From CANLBN01 sp050633525 (GTDB taxonomy: Bacteria; Pseudomonadota; Gammaproteobacteria; Pseudomonadales; Cellvibrionaceae): a stretch of 64,000 bases of DNA. The notes under the pieces are model-generated. The model saw nothing but the letters and a program-made list of their open reading frames with translations, was not told the DNA's origin and made no database searches. Each line of letters begins with the position of its first letter. Positions within the stretch are counted from its first letter, which is position 1. The DNA lies in the NCBI GenBank assembly GCA_050633525.1, contig JBOEGR010000015.1:1-64000 (forward strand), given 5' to 3'. Made by a program: the position numbers and the translations under genes. Positions 54,441 through 63,522 of this stretch are shown in pieces.

Positions 54441-56510
54441 TTAATCTAAAACAGTATCTGCAGGTACTATCGATAAATTTTGGATCACTGTATCTGCATC
54501 CGCGTCCGTGTCTTCTTCATCAAAGGATGGTGTTAATGCGTCCGTATCTGCGGGGAAGTTTGCGTTGAGATATTCAGACAAGGCATCTTGTTCCGTTCCA
54601 TCGTCAGCGAAGGTGACAGCACCTGTTTGGATGTCTTCCATTTCTAAATCAACAGCATTGGCTGCTGCACCATTTGGGAAGGGGTAGCTATCGCCGCCGC
54701 CGGCTAAAAAGCCGAGGGTTACAATGCGAAAGGTTTGAGTAGCGGCTGTTGCGTCCAATACGCCGTCTCTTACCACGACAACTTCATTGCCCCCCGCTGT
54801 TGCACCATTATCGTCTAATACAATTAAATTGCGAATACGCGATCCCGCTGTTGCCACCACAGGCTGTGCGCCTGAAGTATCAACTGTTTGTGCTGTTTCA
54901 CTTGGGTCAAAACTAAAACGTATACCGGCTACTTGTGGGAACTGACCGGGTGTGACGCCGTCCGCTGTTGCGGCTACACCGTGTTCAAGAATTTGTACTA
55001 ACTCTTCACCTGTAACGCTTAGCAGTGTCAGTGAGTTATTGAAACGCAAAGTGATTTCAAGATCTAGCTGAGAAATTTCACCTGGGTTATTAATACCCAG
55101 TGTCCCTGTGGGTGGGTTACATACTAGAGCGTTATCACCTGTTGCACCGGGAGGAACATTACAAAAACCAATAGGCGCTCGAATACCGCCCCCATTTTTG
55201 ATTGATACTGCAACATCTGCATCGCTGTCTTGTGCATACACTAAATTTGCTTGGGCAGTCAGATTTCCTATATTGGTTTCTTCGGTACGCACAGAGCCGC
55301 GTTCACCATTAAGGTAAACGGTCGTTAAACCAAATACATTACCTGCACGTGAAGATAACGCGCTGGTTAAGGCATCTGAAATAGCTCGAACTTCAGCAAT
55401 AGCATCGCTTGCCGCTAAGCTATTTTCGATTAAGCCATTTTCATCTGTCGCGTATGCGCCATTAACGGTATCGTCCAGAAGAGAGGTAATGATTAGGCCA
55501 TTCTCGTCGAAATCGACGACCAAGCGCCCTAAGTAGGTATAGTCACCGTCGGTGTTGACGATGAGTACGGGTTCATCTGTCACACTGCTTAAGTTCAGAG
55601 GGTAAGCGTCAGCTGCCGTATCGCCATCACGCAAGCGATCGTTTGCATCTGCCAAAATGGTATTGGAGCCACCAGCAACGATGATATCAACATCGGCCAG
55701 TAAGCTTGCTAGCTCACGTTCGATTGTGATTTGTTGCATGTGAGATAACAAAATCACTTTATCAAGACCCAGAGTGGTTAATTCATCAACTTTGGTTTGA
55801 ATCTCAGCAGCAAGCGCATCGATATCGGTGCTGTCAGTTGGCACGATCGTAATATCGCCAGGAGAAGAAATAGTATTGAGTATGGGCGTGGTTGCGCCAA
55901 CAACACCAATTTGCTCGCCATTTACATTAATAACAGTACTTGCGGCAACCTGATTACTCATTGTTGATGCATCTGATCCGTCAGTGCCGATTAAACCCGC
56001 TAAATTAGCATCCGTTGAAAAGTCTAAGTTAGCTGATAGGTAGGGGAATTCAGCACCGGGCCAAATGTCAGTACCGTCAACTTCGTTGAGTAGTAAGCCA
56101 GCAATCTCGCCTGAACCTAAATCAAATTCATGATTGCCGAAGGCAGACGCTTGAACACCTAATGCATTAAGGTAGGCGACATGAGCGCGGCCATTATCGG
56201 CGACACCTAGTACAGGTTGTAAAGCAGGGTCGCTAGCAACATTGTATTCAGGGCCAGGGATCCAATTATCGCCTGAGCTGAGTACAAGCGTGTTTGCGTT
56301 TTCATTACGAAATTTGTCCAGAATAGCTGAAAATCGAGTAGCATTGTTAATGATGTCTCTACCGCCATCAATATCAGCAAAGTGCAATAATTGTAGTTGG
56401 TAGTCACTGCTGGCTGTCTCTTCATCGTTATTGCTACTTTTGTTACTTCCACATGCCGCCAGCCCTAAGCTGATGGCTGTAATGGATGTGATAAGTTGCC
56501 ACTTTTTCAT
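54441..56510 (-). CDS. 5'-nucleotidase / UshA-type metallophosphatase lipoprotein
   Basis: A 689-residue lipoprotein (lipobox LAAC, Cys20). An N-terminal calcineurin-like phosphatase domain has LLHFADIDGG, SSGDNWIPGP, FGNHEFDLG, LLSHMQQ and VAGGSNT. The C-terminal 5'-nucleotidase substrate domain (about 395-640) has NIGNLTAQANLVYAQDSDAD and IKNGGGIRAPI. It probably releases phosphate and nucleosides from extracellular nucleotides or other phosphoesters. The first metal motif is ADIDGG rather than the common NDxHG, which may change activity. It is followed by a terminator and acidic, Asp-rich at the C-terminus, as in marine secreted proteins. Confidence 0.88.
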   Translation of the reverse strand: MKKWQLITSITAISLGLAACGSNKSSNNDEETASSDYQLQLLHFADIDGGRDIINNATRFSAILDKFRNENANTLVLSSGDNWIPGPEYNVASDPALQPVLGVADNGRAHVAYLNALGVQASAFGNHEFDLGSGEIAGLLLNEVDGTDIWPGAEFPYLSANLDFSTDANLAGLIGTDGSDASTMSNQVAASTVINVNGEQIGVVGATTPILNTISSPGDITIVPTDSTDIDALAAEIQTKVDELTTLGLDKVILLSHMQQITIERELASLLADVDIIVAGGSNTILADANDRLRDGDTAADAYPLNLSSVTDEPVLIVNTDGDYTYLGRLVVDFDENGLIITSLLDDTVNGAYATDENGLIENSLAASDAIAEVRAISDALTSALSSRAGNVFGLTTVYLNGERGSVRTEETNIGNLTAQANLVYAQDSDADVAVSIKNGGGIRAPIGFCNVPPGATGDNALVCNPPTGTLGINNPGEISQLDLEITLRFNNSLTLLSVTGEELVQILEHGVAATADGVTPGQFPQVAGIRFSFDPSETAQTVDTSGAQPVVATAGSRIRNLIVLDDNGATAGGNEVVVVRDGVLDATAATQTFRIVTLGFLAGGGDSYPFPNGAAANAVDLEMEDIQTGAVTFADDGTEQDALSEYLNANFPADTDALTPSFDEEDTDADADTVIQNLSIVPADTVLD

Positions 56511-56731
56511 TTTTCCTTACCTTAAATTACAAAAATGCCCATATTAGGCAGGGTGCATGATGACTTGGTGGCATAGTGATGACAGTTTTGTGAAAGAAAA
56601 TGTGCTTATTTAGAGCCGGTTTGGCTTGTATAAGTAATTTTTGTATCAGGAGATACTATTTGTAAATTTATATATCTATAGATTCTTTTTTGAGCTAAAA
56701 TAAGGTAAGTGAACAGATTGTAGGTGGTGAA

Positions 56732-57097
56732 ATGAGTGCTAAACATGCAACATCTGACGTCGAGCTGGTGACCAGAAGTATGGTCAATGCAGCAGACTCT
56801 ATGGGTTTGGATAGAGAAACAATTGCTAATACAGTGGGTGTGTCGGTTCCAACGATTGCCCGTATACGTTCTGGCCGCTCACTTTCGGGCCAAAAACCCT
56901 TTGAGTTATCTTTATTATTAATCCGTATCTACCGCTCCCTGTATTCTATTGTGGGCGGGAGTGAAGAGGCAATGAAACATTGGATGAAAACACCCAACTC
57001 ACATTTAGGGGATGCCGAACCTAGGCAGCTCATCCAAAATGCGGAAGGGATGACAAGGGTGTTGTGGTACTTAGATGCCATGCGTGGCCGAATATAA
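56732..57097 (+). CDS. Xre/MbcA/ParS-type antitoxin
   Basis: A 121-residue protein with an N-terminal Xre-like helix-turn-helix (LDRETIANTVGVSVPTIARI, about 25-44) and a C-terminal MbcA/ParS toxin-binding domain (FELSLLLIRIYRSLYSIVGG ... HWMKTPNSHLG ... GMTRVLWYLDAMRG). It is 31 bases upstream of a RES-domain gene, the standard antitoxin-toxin order. It should neutralise the toxin and repress the operon. Confidence 0.93.
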   Translation: MSAKHATSDVELVTRSMVNAADSMGLDRETIANTVGVSVPTIARIRSGRSLSGQKPFELSLLLIRIYRSLYSIVGGSEEAMKHWMKTPNSHLGDAEPRQLIQNAEGMTRVLWYLDAMRGRI

Positions 57098-57128
57098 CCT
57101 GAATAGAATCGCAAAGAGAGCCAGCTAG

Positions 57129-57863
57129 TTGATTGATAATCTACAGGAGTTGCTAACACCTAGCTTACGCCTATGCTGGCGGGTGGTTGAAACCCAAGAA
57201 AAAGCCGCTACGCGGGATATTACTAATAGCGCTGACGAGCAGTCGCGCCTCGAAGAGTTGTTAGATGAGGTGAAACCACCCGTGCCTTCCGATTGTGAAG
57301 GACTTTCCTATCTATTAAAAACCCCTTTTCGCTACCCTCCATTGAAGTATGGCTCTCGCTTTGGCAGTCCATTTGAGAGAGGTATTTACTATGCCTCGAT
57401 TGAATTGCAAACAGCATTTGCAGAGTCTGCAGTCTATTTTTGGTTGTTCCAAGCAGGGCCTGTGGATCTAGGTCCCTTGGAGCAAATTAAGGACCATCGC
57501 ACGGCGATATCGGTTCGATTGTCGAGTCAATTATCTGTTCAGTTAGAAAGCGATGCTCTAAAGCCTTATCACAAGAAACTATCAGACCCTAGCTCATGGG
57601 CCTTTACTCAATCTCTAGGTTTGTCATTGAGGGAGTTGGGAGTAGAGTTTATTAGTTATCCTTCGGCTCGCTTCGATGGTGGAGCCAATATCGCGGTTTT
57701 CTCGCCCTCATGTTTTGCTACAGGGGAGCCAGAGCAACAGCAACTATGGAATGTACGTTTAACGCGAGAAGATTGTTGGTTTGGTAAGCCCGATGGTACG
57801 AGTTATGAGTATTATCGGGCTGATTTTGAAGAAGGTGGAAAAATTCCTCACCCTGCTTTATAA
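57129..57863 (+). CDS. RES-domain NAD-degrading toxin
   Basis: A 244-residue protein starting at TTG 57129. The RES signature is complete: Arg in GSRFGSPFERGIYYAS, Glu in AFAESAVYF and Ser in SYPSARFDGGANIAVFSPSC. RES toxins deplete NAD by phosphorolysis or act by ADP-ribosyl transfer. It is paired with the Xre-type antitoxin and convergent with ppnP, with one base between the stops. Confidence 0.93.
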   Translation: MIDNLQELLTPSLRLCWRVVETQEKAATRDITNSADEQSRLEELLDEVKPPVPSDCEGLSYLLKTPFRYPPLKYGSRFGSPFERGIYYASIELQTAFAESAVYFWLFQAGPVDLGPLEQIKDHRTAISVRLSSQLSVQLESDALKPYHKKLSDPSSWAFTQSLGLSLRELGVEFISYPSARFDGGANIAVFSPSCFATGEPEQQQLWNVRLTREDCWFGKPDGTSYEYYRADFEEGGKIPHPAL

Positions 57864-57864
57864 G

Positions 57865-58158
57865 CTAGCCGTATAGGCATAAATAAGCCGTTTCTACTTC
57901 GGTTTTAACCTTAAAAGATTGGTTCGCCTCTATCTTGAAACTGTCGCCAGCCTCATAGGTTTCCCACTCCGTTTTACCTGGTAGTAATACCGTCAGTGCG
58001 CCACTAGTAACCGTCATGACTTCCGGCTGACTTGTGCCAAATTCATAATCTCCAATGGCCATAACACCCACTGTTGCAGGCAATGTTTCTGTCTGGAAGG
58101 CGATGGAGACAACCTTACCATCGAAGTATTCATTGGTTTTAAACTGTTTTTCTGACAT
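57865..58158 (-). CDS. ppnP: PpnP, pyrimidine/purine nucleoside phosphorylase
   Basis: The start is ATG 58158, with AAGAGA before it; the longer frame to 58185 adds nine residues. The 97-residue cupin has YFDGKVVSIAFQT, GVMAIGDYEFGTSQPEVMTV then TSGALTVLLPG, and FKVKTEVETAYLCLYG, as in YaiE/PpnP. It splits nucleosides with phosphate to bases and ribose 1-phosphate. Confidence 0.94.
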   Translation of the reverse strand: MSEKQFKTNEYFDGKVVSIAFQTETLPATVGVMAIGDYEFGTSQPEVMTVTSGALTVLLPGKTEWETYEAGDSFKIEANQSFKVKTEVETAYLCLYG

Positions 58159-58235
58159 AGCTATTCTCTTTTGATCAATCAACACGTCGTCACCTATTTG
58201 CTTTCAGCCTATAGGTGAGCGGGGGGAGTATATAT

Positions 58236-58304
58236 GGAAGCTTTGAACAAGTCTGGCTTATTTTTCACCGGCTAAAACCTAACCCAAGCTTATTCAGAGC
58301 CTCC
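58236..58304. repeat. MITE-like element, 69 bp, with terminal inverted repeats and ATAT duplication
   Basis: The left end GGAAGCTTTGAACAAGTCTG and the inverse of the right end GGAGGCTCTGAATAAGCTTG match each other and the ends of the element at 43044-43306. ATAT flanks both sides (58232-58235, 58305-58308). It is a deletion form with almost no interior, lying in the ppnP-dnaE gap. Confidence 0.75.
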
Positions 58305-58385
58305 ATATCAACTTAAATTTGGGTATCACTATTAATCGCTTCTTGCAGGGGCTAAAATAATCGGCCAATAACAAATGACAGCCTT

Positions 58386-61300
58386 ATGACCACAGATTTC
58401 GTCCATCTTCGCCTACACACTGAATTCTCATTAATCGACAGTACTGTTCGCATTAAAAAATTGATGCCAGCGATAGCTGCTGCGGGTATGCCAGCAGTTG
58501 GTGTGACGGATCAGTGTAACTTTTACGGTTTGATCAAATTTTATACTGCCGCTCAGTCAGCAGGTATTAAACCGATTATTGGTGCTGATTTCTGGATTAG
58601 AGAAGAGGGTGAGGATGCCAAGCATTCACTGATATCCCTCTTAGCCATGAACCATACGGGCTATTTGAATATCATCAAATTGATTTCTCTAGGCTTTCAA
58701 GAGGGGCAATACCACGGTGTCCCTTATCTTCGCCGCCATTGGGTTAGTGAATATCGTGATGGCGTCATTGCTTTATCCGGTGGGAGGCAAGGTGATATTG
58801 GACAAGCGCTACTGGCCAGTCGACATCATGAAGCGAAAGAGTTAATCGCCTCATGGCAAGCTGATTTTCCTGAGCGTTTTTACATTGAGTTGCAGCGCAC
58901 GGGTCGAGAGAATGAAGAAAACTATCTTCACGCAGCGGTTGAGCTGGCGGCCGAGCATCAAGTGCCTGTTGTGGCAACGAACGATGTTCGATTTTTAACA
59001 GCGGATGAATTTGAAGTGCACGAAGCACGGGTATGTATTGGTGAAGGTCGTACTTTAGACGACCCGCGACGGGAGCGTCGTTATAGTGATCAGCAATACC
59101 TGCGTACGCCAGAAGAAATGGCAGAGCTGTTTAGTGATATCCCCGAATCGTTAGCCAATACCGTTGAAATCGCTAAACGTTGTAATGTGGATATTGAGTT
59201 GGGTAAATATTATTTGCCTGATTATCCTATTCCCGACAACTTTAACGAAGATCCTTTCTTTAAAGAGCATATTCCTTACGCGACCTTAGAATCTTATGCG
59301 CAATCTGCGATGGAAGGGCAGTGGGCCGAACGTAAAGATGTGCCTGAATATGGGCAAATGCTGCAAACCAATGTGTTTTTCCAAAAAATATCGTATGAGG
59401 GTTTGTACGAGCGCTTAAATGTTATTTTTGCGAATAAACAATTAAGTTCGGATATGCCCGAGTACCAAAAGCAGCTCAAAGATTATACCGACCGTTTGCA
59501 GTACGAATTAAATATTATTATGCAGATGGGTTTTCCGGGTTATTTTCTTATCGTAATGGATTTTATTCAGTGGGCTAAGGATCACGATATCGCCGTGGGG
59601 CCAGGTCGGGGTTCCGGTGCGGGTTCTTTGGTGGCTTATTCGCAAAAAATTACTGACCTTGACCCTCTGGAATACGATTTGCTCTTTGAGCGATTTCTAA
59701 ATCCAGAGCGGGTATCTATGCCCGATTTCGATATCGATTTCTGCATGGATAATCGTGATCAAGTGATTAATTATGTAGCCGAAACGTATGGCCGCGATGC
59801 CGTTTCCCAGATTATTACTTTCGGTACTATGGCAGCGAAAGCGGTTGTAAGAGATGTGGCCCGCGTACAGGGTAAGTCCTATGGCTTGGCAGATAAATTG
59901 TCAAAAATGATTCCAATGGATATTGGAATGACATTAGAAAAGGCATTTGAACAAGAGGAAGTATTGCGTGATTTCTTAGAGCACGATGGTGACGCACAAG
60001 AAATTTGGGATACCTCCTTACGCCTCGAAGGTGTGACGCGTAACGTCGGCAAGCACGCTGGTGGTGTTGTCATTGCGCCAACAAAATTAACCGATTTTTC
60101 TCCACTTTTTTGTGATGAAAGTGGTAAGGGCTTAGTGACCCAATATGATAAAAATGATGTTGAATCTGCCGGTTTAGTTAAGTTTGACTTCTTGGGTTTA
60201 CGGACTCTGACGATTATTGATTGGGCCGTGGCGATGATTAATCGCAAACGGAAAGAAAATAAAGAGCCTCTACTCGATATTGCTCATATTGACTTAACAG
60301 ATAAGCCAACTTACGAGATGTTGAAAACCGCTGAAACGACTGCGGTATTCCAGCTGGAGTCTCGTGGTATGAAAGATTTGATCAAACGTTTGCAGCCGGA
60401 TGATATCGAAGATATGACGGCTCTCGTTGCTTTGTTTCGTCCGGGGCCTCTGCAGTCAGGCATGGTTGATGACTTTATTAATCGTAAACATGGGCGCGCA
60501 CAAGTGGCGTATCCCGATGCAAAATACCAACATGAAAAACTTAAGCCCATTCTAGAGCCCACATACGGTGTTATTGTTTATCAAGAACAGGNNGTGCAAT
60601 GGGTAAGAAAAAGCCCGAAGAAATGGCCAAGCAGCGTGAGTTTTTTGAAAGCGGCGCGAAAGAGCAAGGCGTTGATCCTGATCTAGCGATTAAAATCTTT
60701 GACTTGGTAGAAAAATTTGCAGGCTACGGTTTTAACAAATCTCACTCTGCTGCCTACGCGGTTGTTTCTTTTCAAACCGCGTGGTTAAAAACACATTACC
60801 CAGCAGAATTTATGGCAGCGACCATGTCATCTGATATGGACAAAACCGACAAAGTGGTTACCTTTGTCGAAGAATGCCGTTCGATGAAATTAAACTTATT
60901 GCCGCCTGACGTCAATAATGGTGAGTATCAATTTACCGTTGATGAAGCCGGCAATATTATTTATGGCTTAGGTGCCATTAAAGGTTTAGGTGAGGGCCCT
61001 GTTGAAAGTATTATCGAAGCTCGAAAAGAGGGGCCTTTTACCGATCTTTTTGATTTTTGTTCACGTATCGATGCGCGTAAAGTGAATAAACGTGCTCTAG
61101 AAGCGCTCGTGCGTAGTGGCTCATTTGATACTATTGGTCCACAGGTGAAAGCGCCACAGGTAAAAGCCCAAAAGTATAGAAAAGCGCAAATAGATAAACT
61201 GGACTTGGATTATACCCGAGCGATGTTGATGACTGCTTTACCTGAAGCGGTTAAATCCGCAGAACAAAAACAAGCCAACGAAAATGCGGGTATGAGTGAT

Positions 61301-62044
61301 TTGTTTGGTGATGTATTACCAGGCGCAACATCGGATGATGAAGATCATAATGTCTATGAAGAATTTCATCGCGTGCGACGTTGGAGCATGAAAGAGCGCC
61401 TGAATGGCGAAAATGAAACATTGGGCCTTTATTTAACAGGTCATCCTATTGATGAATACGATCAAGAGATTAAACATTTAGTTTCATCGCGTATTGCGGA
61501 TCTCACAGCGGATAAAAAAACGCGCAAAATAGCCGGTTTGGTTGTGGCCATGCGCGTAATGAAAACAAAGCGTGGTGATACTATGGGCTTTATCACCTTG
61601 GATGATCGCTCTGGTCGAATCGAAGTTGCTGTATTCGCCGATACCTATAATCAGTACCGAGATAAATTAATTAAAGATGCATTGCTCATTGTAGAAGGGC
61701 AAGTCAGTCAAGACGATTATAGCGGCGGTTTAAAGATGCGTGCAGATGGAGTGGTAGCACTAGAGGATGCAAGGCGCGACCAACTTAAAGCCATTGTAAT
61801 TCATTGGCGTAGCCAGAGTTTAAAGACGGATTCACAAGCAGTATTGTCTCGTATCGTAGAGCCTTATCGTATGAGTCCTGATAGTGAAAAAAGAGGCTGT
61901 GACCTATTGGTGCATTACCAACGTGTTGATGCGGAGGCTCTATTTCAATTGCCTAGTGAATGGCGTATTCAGCCTGTCGATGAACTCGTATCCAATTTGA
62001 AAGAAACTTTTGGAATGGAAAATATACAATTGCGTTATTCGTAA
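58386..62044 (+). CDS. dnaE: DnaE, DNA polymerase III alpha subunit (interrupted by an assembly gap)
   Basis: The frame runs from ATG 58386 to about 60591 and continues in another frame from about 60596 to TAA 62042-62044. The part before the gap has the PHP domain (FVHLRLHTEFSLIDSTVRIK), the polymerase palm GPGRGSGAGSLVAY and MPDFDIDFCM with catalytic Asp residues, and HAGGVVIAPT. After it come KKKPEEMAKQ, the AGYGFNKSHSAAYA fingers region, the OB domain and the C-terminal tau-binding region. At the NN (60592-60593) about 22 residues of the family-conserved stretch between IVYQEQ and AMGKKKPEE are missing, which also explains the frame change. Judged intact in the organism. With the gap filled the length is about 1240, longer than E. 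coli (1160), because of insertions near residues 300-350 and around 920. Confidence 0.93.
60592..60593. other. Assembly gap (two N) inside dnaE
   Basis: The only ambiguous bases in the window. Flanking codons are CAG-G before and the end of Arg-Ala-Met (GTGCAATGGG) after, in different frames. The conserved family sequence between these points is about 22 residues, so roughly 65 bases are lost. Confidence 0.95.
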
Positions 62045-62114
62045 TATTTTTAGAGATGCCCTTAAGAGTTTCTTATTTCTATTGCTAACCAATAATAAGT
62101 AAAGGAAAAACACT

Positions 62115-62543
62115 GTGGAAGAAAATGAAAACAAACAATTAATACCCAAAATACCTAACTTTAGCTTCCCTTCACAGCGGACAGAGGCATTAACTCAAGC
62201 AATTTCATCCATTGCGCCAGCTGAATTAAATGAGTATCGAAGTGCTTCTGCATTTATGCAGGCAATTGCTGAAGAAGCGATGATGTGGAAAAAACAACTA
62301 CCGGAGGATTTTACACCTGCTATTTTAGCGGTGATCCATGGTGGTATGCAGATCAATGTCCATACACTCTCGCAAGTGAGCTTTCACGGCATTCGTATCG
62401 AGGGTTCTCTTAATGGTGCCCCTTGCTCTTTACTTGCTCATCAATCCACAGTGCAGATTTTATGTTATGGGCAAAAGGTCGTCGAGAAAGAAGAGCGACG
62501 ACCGATTGGTTTTATCTGGCCTGACAACGATATAAAAGTATAG
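62115..62543 (+). CDS. Conserved-looking hypothetical protein
   Basis: A 142-residue acidic cytoplasmic protein starting at GTG 62115 with AAAGGAAA upstream. It has a predicted helical N-terminal half (AFMQAIAEEAMMWKKQLPED) and a beta-rich second half (VSFHGIRIEGSLNGAPCSLL, then VQILCYGQKV). I recognise no family. It sits between dnaE and ppk2 on the same strand, 14 bases before ppk2, so it is likely co-transcribed with ppk2. Confidence 0.7.
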   Translation: MEENENKQLIPKIPNFSFPSQRTEALTQAISSIAPAELNEYRSASAFMQAIAEEAMMWKKQLPEDFTPAILAVIHGGMQINVHTLSQVSFHGIRIEGSLNGAPCSLLAHQSTVQILCYGQKVVEKEERRPIGFIWPDNDIKV

Positions 62544-62556
62544 GCGGGCATACAAT

Positions 62557-63447
62557 ATGGCAAATAATTCTAGTGATGCAATATTTGAAAAACCATTTAA
62601 TGGCGCAATTAGTGAGTTTTATCTCAATCGTGCTCCTCAGAACATTCAAGAGTTGATCGATTCCACATCAAATAAAGATATTGCTAGTGAGACTTATCCT
62701 TACTCGAAAAAAATGGGTAAGAAAGAATACGAAAAAAATTACAAGGCTTTACAAATTGAACTGGCGAAGATGCAAGCTTGGGCAAAAGAGACGGGTCAAC
62801 GCATTGCGATTGTATTTGAAGGGCGCGATGCGGCTGGCAAAGGCGGTACGATTAAACGCTTGAAAGAAAATTTGAATCCACGCTCCGCTCGCATAGTTGC
62901 TTTACCTAAACCCTCTGATGTTGAACGCACTCAATGGTATTTTCAGCGCTACATTCAACACCTGCCTAGTGGGGGTGAAATTGTTTTTTTTGATCGCTCT
63001 TGGTATAACCGCGCGGTTGTTGAAAAAGTATTTGGTTTTTGTAGTGATGAACAGCGCGAACATTTTTTTCAGCAGGTGACCGAGTTTGAAGATATGTTGG
63101 TGAATGAAAATATTACTCTAATCAAGTTTTGGCTCAATGTAGGCAGGGCTGAACAGTTGAAGCGCTTCCTTGCTCGAGAGCAAGATGTGCTAAAGCAATG
63201 GAAGTTATCTTCTATCGATATTAAAGGTTTAGATAAGTGGGATGAATATACACAAGCTATTCATGAAACGTTTGAACGTACGCATAACGAGGTTTCGCCA
63301 TGGAATGTCGTAAGAACTGACGATAAAAAACGTGCCCGTATTGCCGTGATGCAAGCAGTATTAAATCAATTAGACTATCCAGATAAATCATCTGATTGTG
63401 TGCAAGTACCAGATGACAAAATTTTTGGTGGCCCCGGGATTATGTAA
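62557..63447 (+). CDS. ppk2: Polyphosphate kinase 2 family protein
   Basis: A 296-residue P-loop kinase: Walker A FEGRDAAGKGG (88-98), the lid-type region NLNPRSARIVALPKPSDVER then TQWYFQRYIQHLPSGG, and Walker B FFDRSWYNRAVVEKVFGF (144-161). This is a single-domain PPK2 that transfers phosphate between polyphosphate and nucleoside (di)phosphates. The family has members making GDP or ADP from polyphosphate; direction cannot be read here. Confidence 0.94.
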   Translation: MANNSSDAIFEKPFNGAISEFYLNRAPQNIQELIDSTSNKDIASETYPYSKKMGKKEYEKNYKALQIELAKMQAWAKETGQRIAIVFEGRDAAGKGGTIKRLKENLNPRSARIVALPKPSDVERTQWYFQRYIQHLPSGGEIVFFDRSWYNRAVVEKVFGFCSDEQREHFFQQVTEFEDMLVNENITLIKFWLNVGRAEQLKRFLAREQDVLKQWKLSSIDIKGLDKWDEYTQAIHETFERTHNEVSPWNVVRTDDKKRARIAVMQAVLNQLDYPDKSSDCVQVPDDKIFGGPGIM

Positions 63448-63460
63448 TCCCGAGGCTTTT
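63431..63460 (+). terminator. Probable terminator overlapping the ppk2 stop codon
   Basis: GCCCCGGGATT and AATCCCGAGGC pair with one interruption around the TAA stop and are followed by a T-rich run (TTTTCATTTTATTC). Moderate strength. Confidence 0.5.
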
Positions 63461-63522
63461 CATTTTATTCTGTATCAAATATTTAAAAGCGCCTCATCTG
63501 CATAACTACTTGAGCTATTTTC

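Noticed and set aside
58386..62044. dnaE as a pseudogene or a split polymerase
   Set aside because: The break coincides with NN, and both sides continue the family sequence. Missing codons explain the frame change.
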